36,090 nucleotides of DNA from Burkholderiaceae bacterium. Lineage in GTDB: Bacteria; Pseudomonadota; Gammaproteobacteria; Burkholderiales; Burkholderiaceae_C. Positions 26,180 to 33,552 of the stretch are shown one piece after another. Numbering within the stretch: the first letter of the stretch is position 1; the number at the start of each line of letters is the position of its first letter. The translations under genes and the position numbers were made by a program. Under the pieces are notes generated by a model, which saw only the letters and a program-made list of their open reading frames with translations, was not told the origin of the DNA and did not search any database. Location of the stretch: the NCBI GenBank assembly GCA_022702125.1, contig JAKOND010000266.1, forward strand, positions 1-36,090, written 5' to 3'.

Positions 26180-27532
26180 ATGTTCAGCTTTTTCAAGAAA
26201 AAAACGCCTCCGCTCCCGAACGAGGCGGTCGTCGCGCCGGTCCCCGCCCCCGCCGCGCTTCCGGCCGCCGCGCCGGTGCCGCCCCCGCCCGCTGCGCCCG
26301 CGGAGCCGGAAGCCACCGCCTCGGTCACGAGCGCAGCCATGGGCTGGCTGCGCAACACCTTCGTCGCCAAGCCGGCGGTCGAACCCGTCGCGGACGAGGC
26401 GCCGCCCGCCCCCGCGACCGGCCCCGCCATCGTTCCGCCGGCGCCTGTCGCCCCCTCGGCCCCGCGGGTGCCGCCGACCGTACCGGCGCCGCCGCCGGCC
26501 GCGTTCGCTCCGTCGGTCCCCGCCGCCCCCGCGCCCGTCGCGGCCCCGCCGGCCGCCGCGCTGCCGACACCGATGCCGACGCCGGCGGTTCCGGCACTGC
26601 CCGACACCCCGCCGGCCGCCGCGGGGACCCCGCAGCGCAACGGCTGGCTCGACCGCCTCAAGACCGGGCTGCGCAAGACCGGCAGCAGCATCACCACCGT
26701 CTTCACCGGCACCCGGATCGACGACGCGCTGTACGAGGAACTGGAAGACGCCCTGCTGATGGCCGACACCGGCGTCAAGGCCACCCAGCACCTGCTGGCC
26801 GACCTGAAGCGCCGGGTGAAAGAGGCGCGCGCCACCGAGCCCGCCCAGGTCAAGGCGCTGCTGGCCGACGCGTTGGCCGACCTGCTGCGGCCGCTGGAGC
26901 GCTCGCTGGTGATCGGCGAGCACACGCCGACGGTGATCATGGTCGCCGGCGTCAACGGCGCCGGCAAGACCACCTCCATCGGCAAGCTGACCAAGCACCT
27001 GGCCCACGAGGGCGCGACCGTGCTGCTGGCGGCCGCCGACACCTTCCGGGCGGCGGCGCGCGAGCAGCTGGGCGTCTGGGCCGACCGCAACCTGGTCGAG
27101 ATCGTCGGGCAGCAGGGCGGCGACCCGGCGGCGGTGAGCTTCGACGCGGTCACCGCCGGCAAGGCGCGCCGGAAGGATGTGGTCCTGGTCGACACCGCCG
27201 GCCGGCTGCCGACGCAGCTGCACCTGATGGAGGAGCTGCGCAAGATCCGCCGGGTGGTGCAGAAGGCCGACGCCACCGCGCCGCACGAGGTGCTGCTGGT
27301 GATCGACGGCAACACCGGCCAGAACGCCCTGGCCCAGGTGCGGGCCTTCGACGACGCGCTGCAGCTCACCGGGCTGATCGTCACCAAGCTCGACGGCACC
27401 GCCAAGGGCGGCGTGCTGGCGGCCATCGCGCAGGAGCGGCCGGTGCCCGTCTATTTCATCGGCGTCGGCGAGAAGCTCGAGGATCTCGAAACCTTCGACG
27501 CGCGGGAATTCGCCCAGGCCCTGCTGGGCTGA
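26180..27532 (+). CDS. ftsY: Signal recognition particle receptor FtsY
   Basis: 450 residues. GTPase that docks the SRP-ribosome complex at the inner membrane. The NG domain runs from about 160 to 450: GLRKTGSSITTVFTG (N domain), G1 GVNGAGKTT (257-265), DTFRAAAREQL, G3 DTAGR (338-342), G4 TKLDG (402-406), and closing GVGEKLEDLETFDAREFAQALLG. The N-terminal MFSFFKKK is the membrane-contact helix. Between them lie about 140 residues that are nearly all Pro and Ala with few acidic residues, instead of the long acidic A domain of E. coli. ftsE and ftsX do not follow it here. Confidence 0.97.
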   Translation: MFSFFKKKTPPLPNEAVVAPVPAPAALPAAAPVPPPPAAPAEPEATASVTSAAMGWLRNTFVAKPAVEPVADEAPPAPATGPAIVPPAPVAPSAPRVPPTVPAPPPAAFAPSVPAAPAPVAAPPAAALPTPMPTPAVPALPDTPPAAAGTPQRNGWLDRLKTGLRKTGSSITTVFTGTRIDDALYEELEDALLMADTGVKATQHLLADLKRRVKEARATEPAQVKALLADALADLLRPLERSLVIGEHTPTVIMVAGVNGAGKTTSIGKLTKHLAHEGATVLLAAADTFRAAAREQLGVWADRNLVEIVGQQGGDPAAVSFDAVTAGKARRKDVVLVDTAGRLPTQLHLMEELRKIRRVVQKADATAPHEVLLVIDGNTGQNALAQVRAFDDALQLTGLIVTKLDGTAKGGVLAAIAQERPVPVYFIGVGEKLEDLETFDAREFAQALLG

Positions 27533-27566
27533 GCGGCCGTCGCGCCGAGGGCGCGCTGTGCTGCAG

Positions 27567-27602
27567 GCTGCCCGCCTTTGCCTTGGAGGCCGGCAGCTTT
27601 TT
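27567..27602 (+). terminator. Rho-independent terminator of ftsY
   Basis: GCTGCCCGCCT (27567-27577) pairs with AGGCCGGCAGC (27587-27597) with one mismatch, followed by TTTTT and a second T-rich run. It lies 35 bases after the ftsY stop, separating it from rpoH. Confidence 0.75.
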
Positions 27603-27804
27603 CCTTTTCGGCCACCGCGCGCGTCAGCCGGTGCGCCGCGCCGGTACGTTTCACGCGGCGCTGTTGCGTCCGGTTGCCCGTGCCTGGGAACCTCGCGCCA
27701 TGATGAAGGTCTACCTCCTACTGTCACAAAAACACCCGCAAGTTCCCCCAATATTCCGGCACAAACGGTTTCATGCGCAAATTTCTTGTGTCATCGTTAT
27801 TTGG
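27603..27804. other. Gene-free, AT-richer region upstream of the rpoH promoter
   Basis: The ftsY-rpoH gap totals about 350 bases. This stretch has no supported gene and is distinctly AT-richer from about 27700. AAGTTCCCC (27740-27748) is the inverse of GGGGAACTT (27803-27811), 54 bases apart; the right copy contains the -35 of the sigma-E-type promoter. A 47-codon frame starting at 27700 lacks a ribosome site and is not supported. Confidence 0.4.
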
Positions 27805-27832
27805 GGAACTTCGCTCCTGGCACTCCGTCTAA
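27805..27832 (+). promoter_or_regulatory. Sigma-E-type promoter of rpoH
   Basis: GGAACTT (27805-27811), a 16-base spacer, then TCTAA (27828-27832). This matches the RpoE consensus GGAACTT-N16-TCTGA/TCAAA. In E. coli the rpoH P3 promoter is sigma-E-dependent, so the arrangement has a precedent. The expected transcript start is near 27839, about 45 bases before the rpoH ATG. Confidence 0.7.
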
Positions 27833-27843
27833 CCGAGTGCTAA
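27817..27843. promoter_or_regulatory. CIRCE (HrcA operator) overlapping the rpoH promoter
   Basis: CTGGCACTC-N9-GAGTGCTAA. The CIRCE consensus is TTAGCACTC-N9-GAGTGCTAA: the right arm is 9/9, the left 7/9, and the spacer is exactly 9. It covers the spacer and -10 of the sigma-E-type promoter and the start region, ideal for repression. A sigma-70-like alternative (CTGGCA, 18-base spacer, TGC-TAACAT) would also be covered. Confidence 0.75.
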
Positions 27844-27884
27844 CATTCAAAACGCATTAAAGCAACAAGGAAAGGATGCCTGGA

Positions 27885-28841
27885 ATGAACACTCAGACTG
27901 GAGTCACCGCCACCTCCGTCGCTGCTGCCAACCCGTGGTCCCTGGTGCCTCCGCTGGGCAACCTCGACGCCTACATTTCCGCAGCCAACCGCCTCCCGCT
28001 GCTGACGCTGGAAGAAGAACAACGCTTCGCGCGCCGCCTGCGCGACCACAACGACCTGGACGCCGCCGGCCGGCTGGTGCTGTCGCACCTGCGCCTGGTG
28101 GTGTCGATCTCCCGCCAGTACCTGGGCTACGGCATGCCGCACGGCGACCTGATCCAGGAAGGCAACGTCGGCCTGATGAAGGCCGTCAAGCGCTTCGATC
28201 CGGACCAGGGCGTCCGGCTGGTGAGCTATGCCATGCACTGGATCAAGGCCGAGATCCACGAGTACATCCTGAAGAACTGGCGCATGGTCAAGCTGGCCAC
28301 GACCAAGGCCCAGCGCAAGCTGTTCTTCAACCTGCGCTCGATGAAGCAGGCCTTCAAGGCCGACAGCGCGCTGGCCGACAACGGCGGCGACACGCCATCG
28401 ACCCACCGCGAAACCCTGAGCGCGCAGCAGATCGATGCGGTCGCCACCAAGCTCAACGTCAAGCGCGAGGAGGTCATGGAGATGGAGACGCGCCTCTCGG
28501 GCGGCGACGTGCTGCTGGACCCGTCGCCCTCGGACGACGGCGAGCAGGCCTTCGGCCCGATCGCCTACCTGGCCGATGCGTCGCACGAGCCGACGGCGAT
28601 GATCGAATCGCGCCAGCGCGACGTGCTGGCCACCGACGGCATCGCCACCGCGCTCGACGCGCTGGACGACCGCAGCCGCCGCATCGTCGAGCAGCGCTGG
28701 CTGCAGGTCAACGATGACGGCTCGGGCGGCATGACGCTGCACGAGCTGGCGGCCGAGTACAAGGTCAGCGCCGAGCGGATCCGCCAGATCGAGTCCGCCG
28801 CGATGAAGAAGATGAAGAAGGCGCTGGCCGAATACGCCTGA
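27885..28841 (+). CDS. rpoH: RNA polymerase sigma factor RpoH (sigma-32)
   Basis: 318 residues from ATG 27885 (MNTQTGV), with AAAGGA eight bases upstream; ATG 27876, three codons earlier, is an alternative. Heat-shock sigma factor. Seen: region 1.2/2.1 LPLLTLEEEQRFARRLRDHNDLDAA; region 2 LVLSHLRLVVSISRQYLGYG, GDLIQEGNVGLMKAVKRFDP and SYAMHWIKAEIHEYIL; the RpoH box QRKLFFNLR at residues 143-151, diagnostic for this class; and region 4 RIVEQRWL...LAAEYKVSAERIRQIESAAMKKMKKAL. Upstream lie a sigma-E-type promoter and a CIRCE operator, so expression probably integrates envelope stress and HrcA control. A strong terminator follows. Confidence 0.97.
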   Translation: MNTQTGVTATSVAAANPWSLVPPLGNLDAYISAANRLPLLTLEEEQRFARRLRDHNDLDAAGRLVLSHLRLVVSISRQYLGYGMPHGDLIQEGNVGLMKAVKRFDPDQGVRLVSYAMHWIKAEIHEYILKNWRMVKLATTKAQRKLFFNLRSMKQAFKADSALADNGGDTPSTHRETLSAQQIDAVATKLNVKREEVMEMETRLSGGDVLLDPSPSDDGEQAFGPIAYLADASHEPTAMIESRQRDVLATDGIATALDALDDRSRRIVEQRWLQVNDDGSGGMTLHELAAEYKVSAERIRQIESAAMKKMKKALAEYA

Positions 28842-28870
28842 CCCCGCCGGGGCGTCGGCGCCGATCATGC

Positions 28871-28905
28871 AAACTTCGGGGGTCTCGCAACCCCCGAAGT
28901 TTTTT
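28871..28905 (+). terminator. Rho-independent terminator of rpoH
   Basis: AACTTCGGGGGT (28872-28883) and ACCCCCGAAGTT (28890-28901) form a perfect 12-bp stem with a 6-nt loop, followed by T to 28905. Its U tract ends one base before the ATG of the next gene. Confidence 0.9.
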
Positions 28906-28906
28906 C

Positions 28907-29914
28907 ATGTCCGCCCTCCCCTCCCGTTCCGAGCGTCGCCCTTCGCGCCGCCTCTGCCTGCAGGCGGCCCTGCTGTCCTCCCTCGCCTGGCGGTCCGCGG
29001 GCGCGGCCGATGCCTCGCCCTGGCCGACGCGGCCGGTGCGGCTGGTGGTGGGCTTCCCCGGCGGATCGTCGCCCGACCTGACCGCGCGCACGCTGGCCGA
29101 GCCGCTGTCGCAGGCGCTGGGCCAGCCGGTGATCGTGGAGAACCGGGTCGGCGCCGGCGGCAACATCGGCGCCGACGCGGTCGCCAAGGCCACCGACGGC
29201 CACACCCTCGGCCTGATGATCAACGGCAACATGACCATCGCGCGGCTGATCAATCCGCGCGCCCCCTACGACCCGTTGAAGGAGCTGGCCCCGGTCAGCC
29301 TGGTCGGCGTGTCGCCGCTGGTGCTGGCCGCGCCGCTGCAGGCGCCGGGCGCGGACGCCCGCGCCTTCCTGGAGGCGGCGCGGGCCGCCGGCGACCGCTG
29401 GAGCTACGGCTCGCCGGGCGTGGGCACCGTCGGGCACATCGGCATGGAACTGCTCAAGGCCCGCGCGGGCATCGCGCCGGTGCACGTGCCCTACCCCGGC
29501 TATCCGCAGGTGGCCAACGCGATGCTCGCCGGCGACCTGCAGCTGGCGATGCTGCCGCCCGCGCTGGCGGCGGCGCAGGTCCGGGCGGGCAAGCTGCGCG
29601 CCATCGCGATCACCGCCGCCGGCCGCAGCGCGCTCACGCCCGACATTCCCAGCCTGGCCGAGGCCGGCGTGCGCGACTACCACCTGGAGATCTGGAACGC
29701 GGTGGCCGCGCCGGCGTCTATGCCGCGTGACCGGGTGGAGCGGCTCTCGGCGCTGGTCGGCGGGATCGTGCGCACGCCCGAGGTCCGCGCCAAGCTCCAG
29801 CAGCAGGGCTGGCAGGCGGTGGGCACCAGCGCCGAGGGCCTGGCGAACCGCATCGCCGCCGACACCCGCGGCCTGGGCCGGGTGATCGAGGCGCAGCGCA
29901 TCCGCGCCGATTGA
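28907..29914 (+). CDS. TctC/Bug-family periplasmic substrate-binding protein
   Basis: 335 residues. A basic N-terminus with a twin-arginine-like RRLCLQAALLSSLA and a signal peptide ending near AGA-ADA. The mature domain begins WPTRPVRLVVGFPGGSSPDLTART, the Bug signature, followed by VIVENRVGAGGNIGADAVAKA and later the PDIPSLAEAGVRDY motif. Bug proteins bind small carboxylates, sometimes for tripartite transporters; no TctA/TctB genes are nearby and the ligand is unknown. The ATG at 28907 has no ribosome site because the rpoH terminator ends one base before it. A leaderless start or readthrough is possible, or a later start may be used. Confidence 0.88.
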   Translation: MSALPSRSERRPSRRLCLQAALLSSLAWRSAGAADASPWPTRPVRLVVGFPGGSSPDLTARTLAEPLSQALGQPVIVENRVGAGGNIGADAVAKATDGHTLGLMINGNMTIARLINPRAPYDPLKELAPVSLVGVSPLVLAAPLQAPGADARAFLEAARAAGDRWSYGSPGVGTVGHIGMELLKARAGIAPVHVPYPGYPQVANAMLAGDLQLAMLPPALAAAQVRAGKLRAIAITAAGRSALTPDIPSLAEAGVRDYHLEIWNAVAAPASMPRDRVERLSALVGGIVRTPEVRAKLQQQGWQAVGTSAEGLANRIAADTRGLGRVIEAQRIRAD

Positions 29915-29965
29915 GCGGAATTCCGGGCGGAATCCGGTCCCCGCCGGCATCCCTCCTTGGCCATC

Positions 29966-29985
29966 AGCTACCGATTTGATAGCAG
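29966..29985 (+). repeat. 6-5-6 small palindromic repeat, copy 3
   Basis: AGCTACCGATTTGATAGCAG. Identical arms to copy 1 (GCTACC, GATAGC) with a different 5-nt loop. It lies between the convergent Bug gene and SCO1, where it could contribute to 3'-end formation. Confidence 0.65.
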
Positions 29986-29997
29986 AGGCCCGCGGAT

Positions 29998-30612
29998 TCA
30001 GGCCGACGCCCGCAGCAGCGCGCCGATGTCCTTCGCCAGCGATTCCGCGGTGGTGCCCTGGCGGCTGTAGAGGCGCAGCCGGCCCTGCGGGTCGTAGATG
30101 TAGTCGCCGGCCGAGTGGTCCATGGTGTAGCTGTCGGGCGCGCTGCCGTCGACGCGCTTGTAGTAGATCTTGAAGTTCTTCGCGACCGCGGGCAGTTCCT
30201 CGGGCGTGGGGCGCAGCGCCAGGAAGCTCGGGTCGAAGTTGCCCATGTAGGCCTTCAGGATCCCGGGCGTGTCGCGCTCCGGGTCCACGGTGACGAAGAC
30301 CACCTGCAGCCGGTCGCCGTCGGCGCCGAGCCGCTGCTTGACCTCGGCCAGCCGCGCCATGGTGGTCGGGCAGACGTCCGGGCACTGGGTGAAGCCGAAG
30401 AACACCACCACCGCCTTGCCCTTGAAATCGGCCAGGCTGCGGCGCTTGCCGTCGTGGTCGGTCAGCTGGAAATCCTTGGCGTAGTCGGCGCCGGTGATGT
30501 CCACCGACTCGAAGACGGCCGGCGCCGGCTTGCCGCAGGCGCCGAGGGCCGCCAGGGTCGGCAGGGAGATCGCGGCCAGGGCGATGCGTTGCAGGGCGGC
30601 GCGCTTGTGCAT
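29998..30612 (-). CDS. SCO1/SenC family copper chaperone for cytochrome oxidase
   Basis: 204 residues from ATG 30612, with GAGGAAG upstream. Lipobox LGAC (Cys26): a lipoprotein or membrane-anchored periplasmic protein. Thioredoxin fold with the copper site CPDVC (Cys77, Cys81) and the distal ligand His166 in YTMDHSA. Also VFFGFTQCPD and VFVTVDPERDTP, both family motifs. It delivers copper to, or reduces cysteines at, the CuA site of cytochrome oxidase subunit II. It is last in the cox assembly group, 80 bases after ctaB. Confidence 0.95.
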   Translation of the reverse strand: MHKRAALQRIALAAISLPTLAALGACGKPAPAVFESVDITGADYAKDFQLTDHDGKRRSLADFKGKAVVVFFGFTQCPDVCPTTMARLAEVKQRLGADGDRLQVVFVTVDPERDTPGILKAYMGNFDPSFLALRPTPEELPAVAKNFKIYYKRVDGSAPDSYTMDHSAGDYIYDPQGRLRLYSRQGTTAESLAKDIGALLRASA

Positions 30613-30692
30613 GGGAGGCTTCCTCGGGCGGTCGGGGTTCGGGGCGGATGGATTCGGGGGCGGCTGTCGCGGCGATCGGCATCGCCGCCGCG

Positions 30693-31592
30693 TCACAGCA
30701 GGTAGTGGTCCACCAGCAGCGCCGCGAACAGCAGGCTCAGGTGGATCAGCGAGAAGCGGAAGGTGCGCCGCGCCAGCTCGTCGGAGTAGCTGCGCCACAG
30801 CTTCCAGGCGTAGCCGCAGAAGCCCGCGCTCAGCGCCACCGCCGCGGCCAGGTAGATCCAGGAGCTCATGCCGTAGACGAAGGGCAGCAGGCAGCCCGCG
30901 AACAGGATGAAGGTGTAGAGCAGCACCTGCAGCCGGGTGAACTCGTTGCCGTGGGTGACCGGCAGCATCGGCAGGCCGGACTTGCGGTAGTCCTCGACCC
31001 GGTAGAGCGCCAGCGCCCAGAAGTGCGGCGGCGTCCAGAGGAAGATGATCAGGAACAGGATCGCCGCCTCCGGCCCCACCTCGCCGGTCATCGCGGCCCA
31101 GCCGAGCACCGGCGGCATCGCGCCCGAGGCGCCGCCGATGACGATGTTCTGCGGCGTCAGCGGTTTCAGGATCACGGTGTAGACCACCGCGTACCCGACG
31201 AAGGTGGCGAAGGTCAGCCACATGGTCAGCGGGTTGACCCAGGCGTAGAGCAGCCACGAGCCCAGCGCGCACAGCACCGCCGAGAAGCTCAGCGCCTGCA
31301 TGTCGGACAGTTCGCCGCGCGCGGTCGGCCGCCAAGCGGTGCGGCGCATGCGCGCGTCGATGCCTTTCTCGACCAGGCAATTGAAGGCCGCCGCCGCGCC
31401 CGCCACCAGCCAGATGCCGGCGCAGGCGATGGCGGCCAGCCGGATGTCGGCCCAGGACGGCAGGCCCGGCACCGCCAGCACCATGCCGATCAGCGCGCAG
31501 AAGACGATGAGCTGCACCACCCGGGGCTTGGTGAGCGCGTAGAACTGCCGGAACCGGGACGGCGCGGCGGCGAGGGAGGAGATGGCGGTCAT
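30693..31592 (-). CDS. ctaB: Protoheme IX farnesyltransferase (heme O synthase)
   Basis: 299 residues from ATG 31592, overlapping the ctaA stop (ATGA). Membrane prenyltransferase with about nine helices that adds farnesyl to heme B to make heme O. TKPRVVQL opens the first helix. The prenyl-diphosphate motif region [19 protein letters not shown] is present, with Glu in the first acidic position where many homologues have Asp. [20 protein letters not shown] and [13 protein letters not shown] are also family signatures. Product goes to CtaA, encoded immediately upstream. Confidence 0.96.
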   Translation of the reverse strand: MTAISSLAAAPSRFRQFYALTKPRVVQLIVFCALIGMVLAVPGLPSWADIRLAAIACAGIWLVAGAAAAFNCLVEKGIDARMRRTAWRPTARGELSDMQALSFSAVLCALGSWLLYAWVNPLTMWLTFATFVGYAVVYTVILKPLTPQNIVIGGASGAMPPVLGWAAMTGEVGPEAAILFLIIFLWTPPHFWALALYRVEDYRKSGLPMLPVTHGNEFTRLQVLLYTFILFAGCLLPFVYGMSSWIYLAAAVALSAGFCGYAWKLWRSYSDELARRTFRFSLIHLSLLFAALLVDHYLL

Positions 31593-32836
31593 GAAAGGGA
31601 GGAGGAGTCGGTCGCCGCCGCGGCCGCGGGGCGGCCGGTGCGGGGAAGGGGGCCGGCGGCGGGCAGCGCGCGCCGGGCGGAGCGGCTTTCGCAGGCGGTC
31701 CAGGTCAGGGCCACGATCAGCGCGGCGGCGCCGCCGGTGTGCGACACGGCGGCGACCAGCGGCCAGTCCAGCACCACGTTGGACAGGCCGGTGGCGAACT
31801 GCCAGAGCGCCAGTCCGCCGATCCAGCGGGCCGGCCGTCGCAGCGCGGGCTCGTCGCGCAGCCGCCAGGCCAGCAGGCCGAGCACCGCGAACACCGCGTA
31901 GGCGAAGAGCCGGTGCGCGTAGTGGATCGCGGTCAGCCCGGCGAAGCCGATGCTGCCGCCGTCGCGCAGCAGGCCGAGTTCGCGCCAGATCTGGAAGCCC
32001 TGCGAGAAGTCCATCTCCGGCCACCAGCGGCCCTGGCAGGTCGGGAAGGTGTTGCAGGCCAGCACCGCGTAGTTGGTGCTGACCCAGCCGCCCAGCAGCA
32101 CCTGCAGCGACACCATCGCCAGCGCCAAGAGCACCAGCGCCCGCGGGCCGGGCGCGAGCGCGGTCGGCGGGCGGCCGGTGGCGGCGCGGCTGTAGCGCGA
32201 GGCCTGCACGCACAGCAGCGCCAGCAGCACCACCGCGCCCGCGAGGTGCAGGGTGACGATGGCCGGGAAGAGTTTCATCGTCACCGTGAGCGCGCCGAAG
32301 GCTCCCTGCAGGCAGACCCACAGCAGCGTCGCCGTCGGCCACCAGGGGCTCAGCGGGACGGCGGCCAGACCGCCGCCCTGCCCTGGCGCCGCCGGCGCGC
32401 CGCCCGCCCGCCGCTGCCGGCGCACCGCGATCCAGGTGGCCACGGCCAGCGTCAGGATCAGCACGCCGACGCCGGTGGCCAGGTAGCGGTGGATCATCTC
32501 GACCCAGGCCTTGCCGTGGGTCACCGGTCCGCTGGGCAGCGCGGCCTGGGCGGCGGCGATGTCCGCATGCGCGCCCGCCGGGCTGGCCTTGCCGTAGCAG
32601 CCCGGCCAGTCGGGGCAGCCCAGGCCCGAATCGGTGAGCCGGGTGAAGGCGCCGAAGAGCGTCAGGTCGAAGGTCAGGAACAGCGTCAGCACCGTCAGCG
32701 CCTGCAGCCGCCGGGGCAGCGAGGCATGGCGGTTGCGCATCCAGATCCACAGCAGCGGGCCGCAGGCGAGCAGGATGCCGGCGATCATCAGCCGCAGCGC
32801 GGGCGACAGGTCGTACAGGGACGCGGCGGAATCCAT
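31589..32836 (-). CDS. ctaA: Heme A synthase (COX15/CtaA)
   Basis: 415 residues. Oxidises heme O to heme A in the inner membrane. About eight membrane helices. The four family histidines are recognisable in [23 protein letters not shown] and [26 protein letters not shown] carries the paired Cys of the first extracytoplasmic loop, and NTFPTCQG a second Cys pair. Overlaps ctaB by four bases; ATG 32836 lies 37 bases after the Sco-like gene. The C-terminus (about 30 residues) is Ala/Ser-rich. Confidence 0.95.
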   Translation of the reverse strand: MDSAASLYDLSPALRLMIAGILLACGPLLWIWMRNRHASLPRRLQALTVLTLFLTFDLTLFGAFTRLTDSGLGCPDWPGCYGKASPAGAHADIAAAQAALPSGPVTHGKAWVEMIHRYLATGVGVLILTLAVATWIAVRRQRRAGGAPAAPGQGGGLAAVPLSPWWPTATLLWVCLQGAFGALTVTMKLFPAIVTLHLAGAVVLLALLCVQASRYSRAATGRPPTALAPGPRALVLLALAMVSLQVLLGGWVSTNYAVLACNTFPTCQGRWWPEMDFSQGFQIWRELGLLRDGGSIGFAGLTAIHYAHRLFAYAVFAVLGLLAWRLRDEPALRRPARWIGGLALWQFATGLSNVVLDWPLVAAVSHTGGAAALIVALTWTACESRSARRALPAAGPLPRTGRPAAAAATDSSSLS

Positions 32837-32873
32837 CAGGTCGTTCTTCCCGGAAAGGTCATCGGTTCGGTCG

Positions 32874-33530
32874 TCATGGCGTCGGCCGCCCGGCCTCGTC
32901 CCAGGAGGCGGAGGCGCGCAGCAGCCGGTCCAGGTCGCGCTTGGCCTGCGACGCGCCGCGGGGGTCCATGCCGGCCGGGAAGCGCATCATCCAGTGGCCG
33001 AGCGGATCGACCAGGTACAGGTGGTCGGCCAGCGACCGGCCGGCCTGCGGCGCCAGCCAGGCGGCGAGCGCGGCCGCATCCACCCGCAGCACCGTCGCGG
33101 CGCGCAACGCCGGCCGCAGGGACTCCGGCACCGGCGCGGCGTCGTCCACCAGCCAGACCCAGTCGAGCCGGTCCTTCTCGCGGCCCAGGCTCTCGCGCAG
33201 CTGCCGCTGCAGGTAGAGGTGGTTCTCGCAGCGCGCGTCGCAGGCACCGCCGGCCACGCTCACCAGCAGCCACTGGCCGCGCAGGGTGCGCAGGTCCACC
33301 GGCGTGCCGTCGGGCGCGGTGCCGGTCACCGCCGGCAGCGGCCGCTGCGGATCGATCAGCTCGCCGTGGCTGCGCCCGCCCTGCGGCCGGATCACGTAGT
33401 AGGTGAAGTACGAGGCGATCACCGGCGCGGCGCACACCAGCATCAGCAGCAGCATCTTGAGCCGGCCGGCCGGGCGGCGGCGGGCGTCGATGTCGTCCGA
33501 TCCCGGCGACGGGAGGGAATGCACCGTCAT
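32874..33530 (-). CDS. Membrane-anchored Sco/thioredoxin-like protein of the cox operon
   Basis: 218 residues from ATG 33530. One N-terminal membrane segment (about 25-47) and a periplasmic domain. That domain shows a Sco-like pattern: GTPVDLRTLRGQWLLVSVAGGACDARCENHLYLQRQLRES in outline, with a CxxxC (Cys97, Cys101) where SCO1 has CPDVC, and later LYLVDPLGHWMMRFP. I see no convincing distal His ligand, so redox rather than copper delivery is likely. Position between SURF1 and ctaA is typical of Comamonadaceae cox operons, where it is usually left hypothetical. A start 28 codons earlier would overlap SURF1 by 62 bases. Confidence 0.75.
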   Translation of the reverse strand: MTVHSLPSPGSDDIDARRRPAGRLKMLLLMLVCAAPVIASYFTYYVIRPQGGRSHGELIDPQRPLPAVTGTAPDGTPVDLRTLRGQWLLVSVAGGACDARCENHLYLQRQLRESLGREKDRLDWVWLVDDAAPVPESLRPALRAATVLRVDAAALAAWLAPQAGRSLADHLYLVDPLGHWMMRFPAGMDPRGASQAKRDLDRLLRASASWDEAGRPTP

Positions 33531-33552
33531 CGCCAGCGGCTCGTCGCGGCCG

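Noticed and set aside
27818-27834. Sigma-54-like TGGCAC near rpoH
   Set aside because: The TTGC element expected at fixed spacing is absent; the TGGCAC is explained by the left CIRCE arm.
27700-27843. 47-codon frame upstream of rpoH
   Set aside because: No ribosome site, and it runs through the sigma-E-type promoter and CIRCE element.
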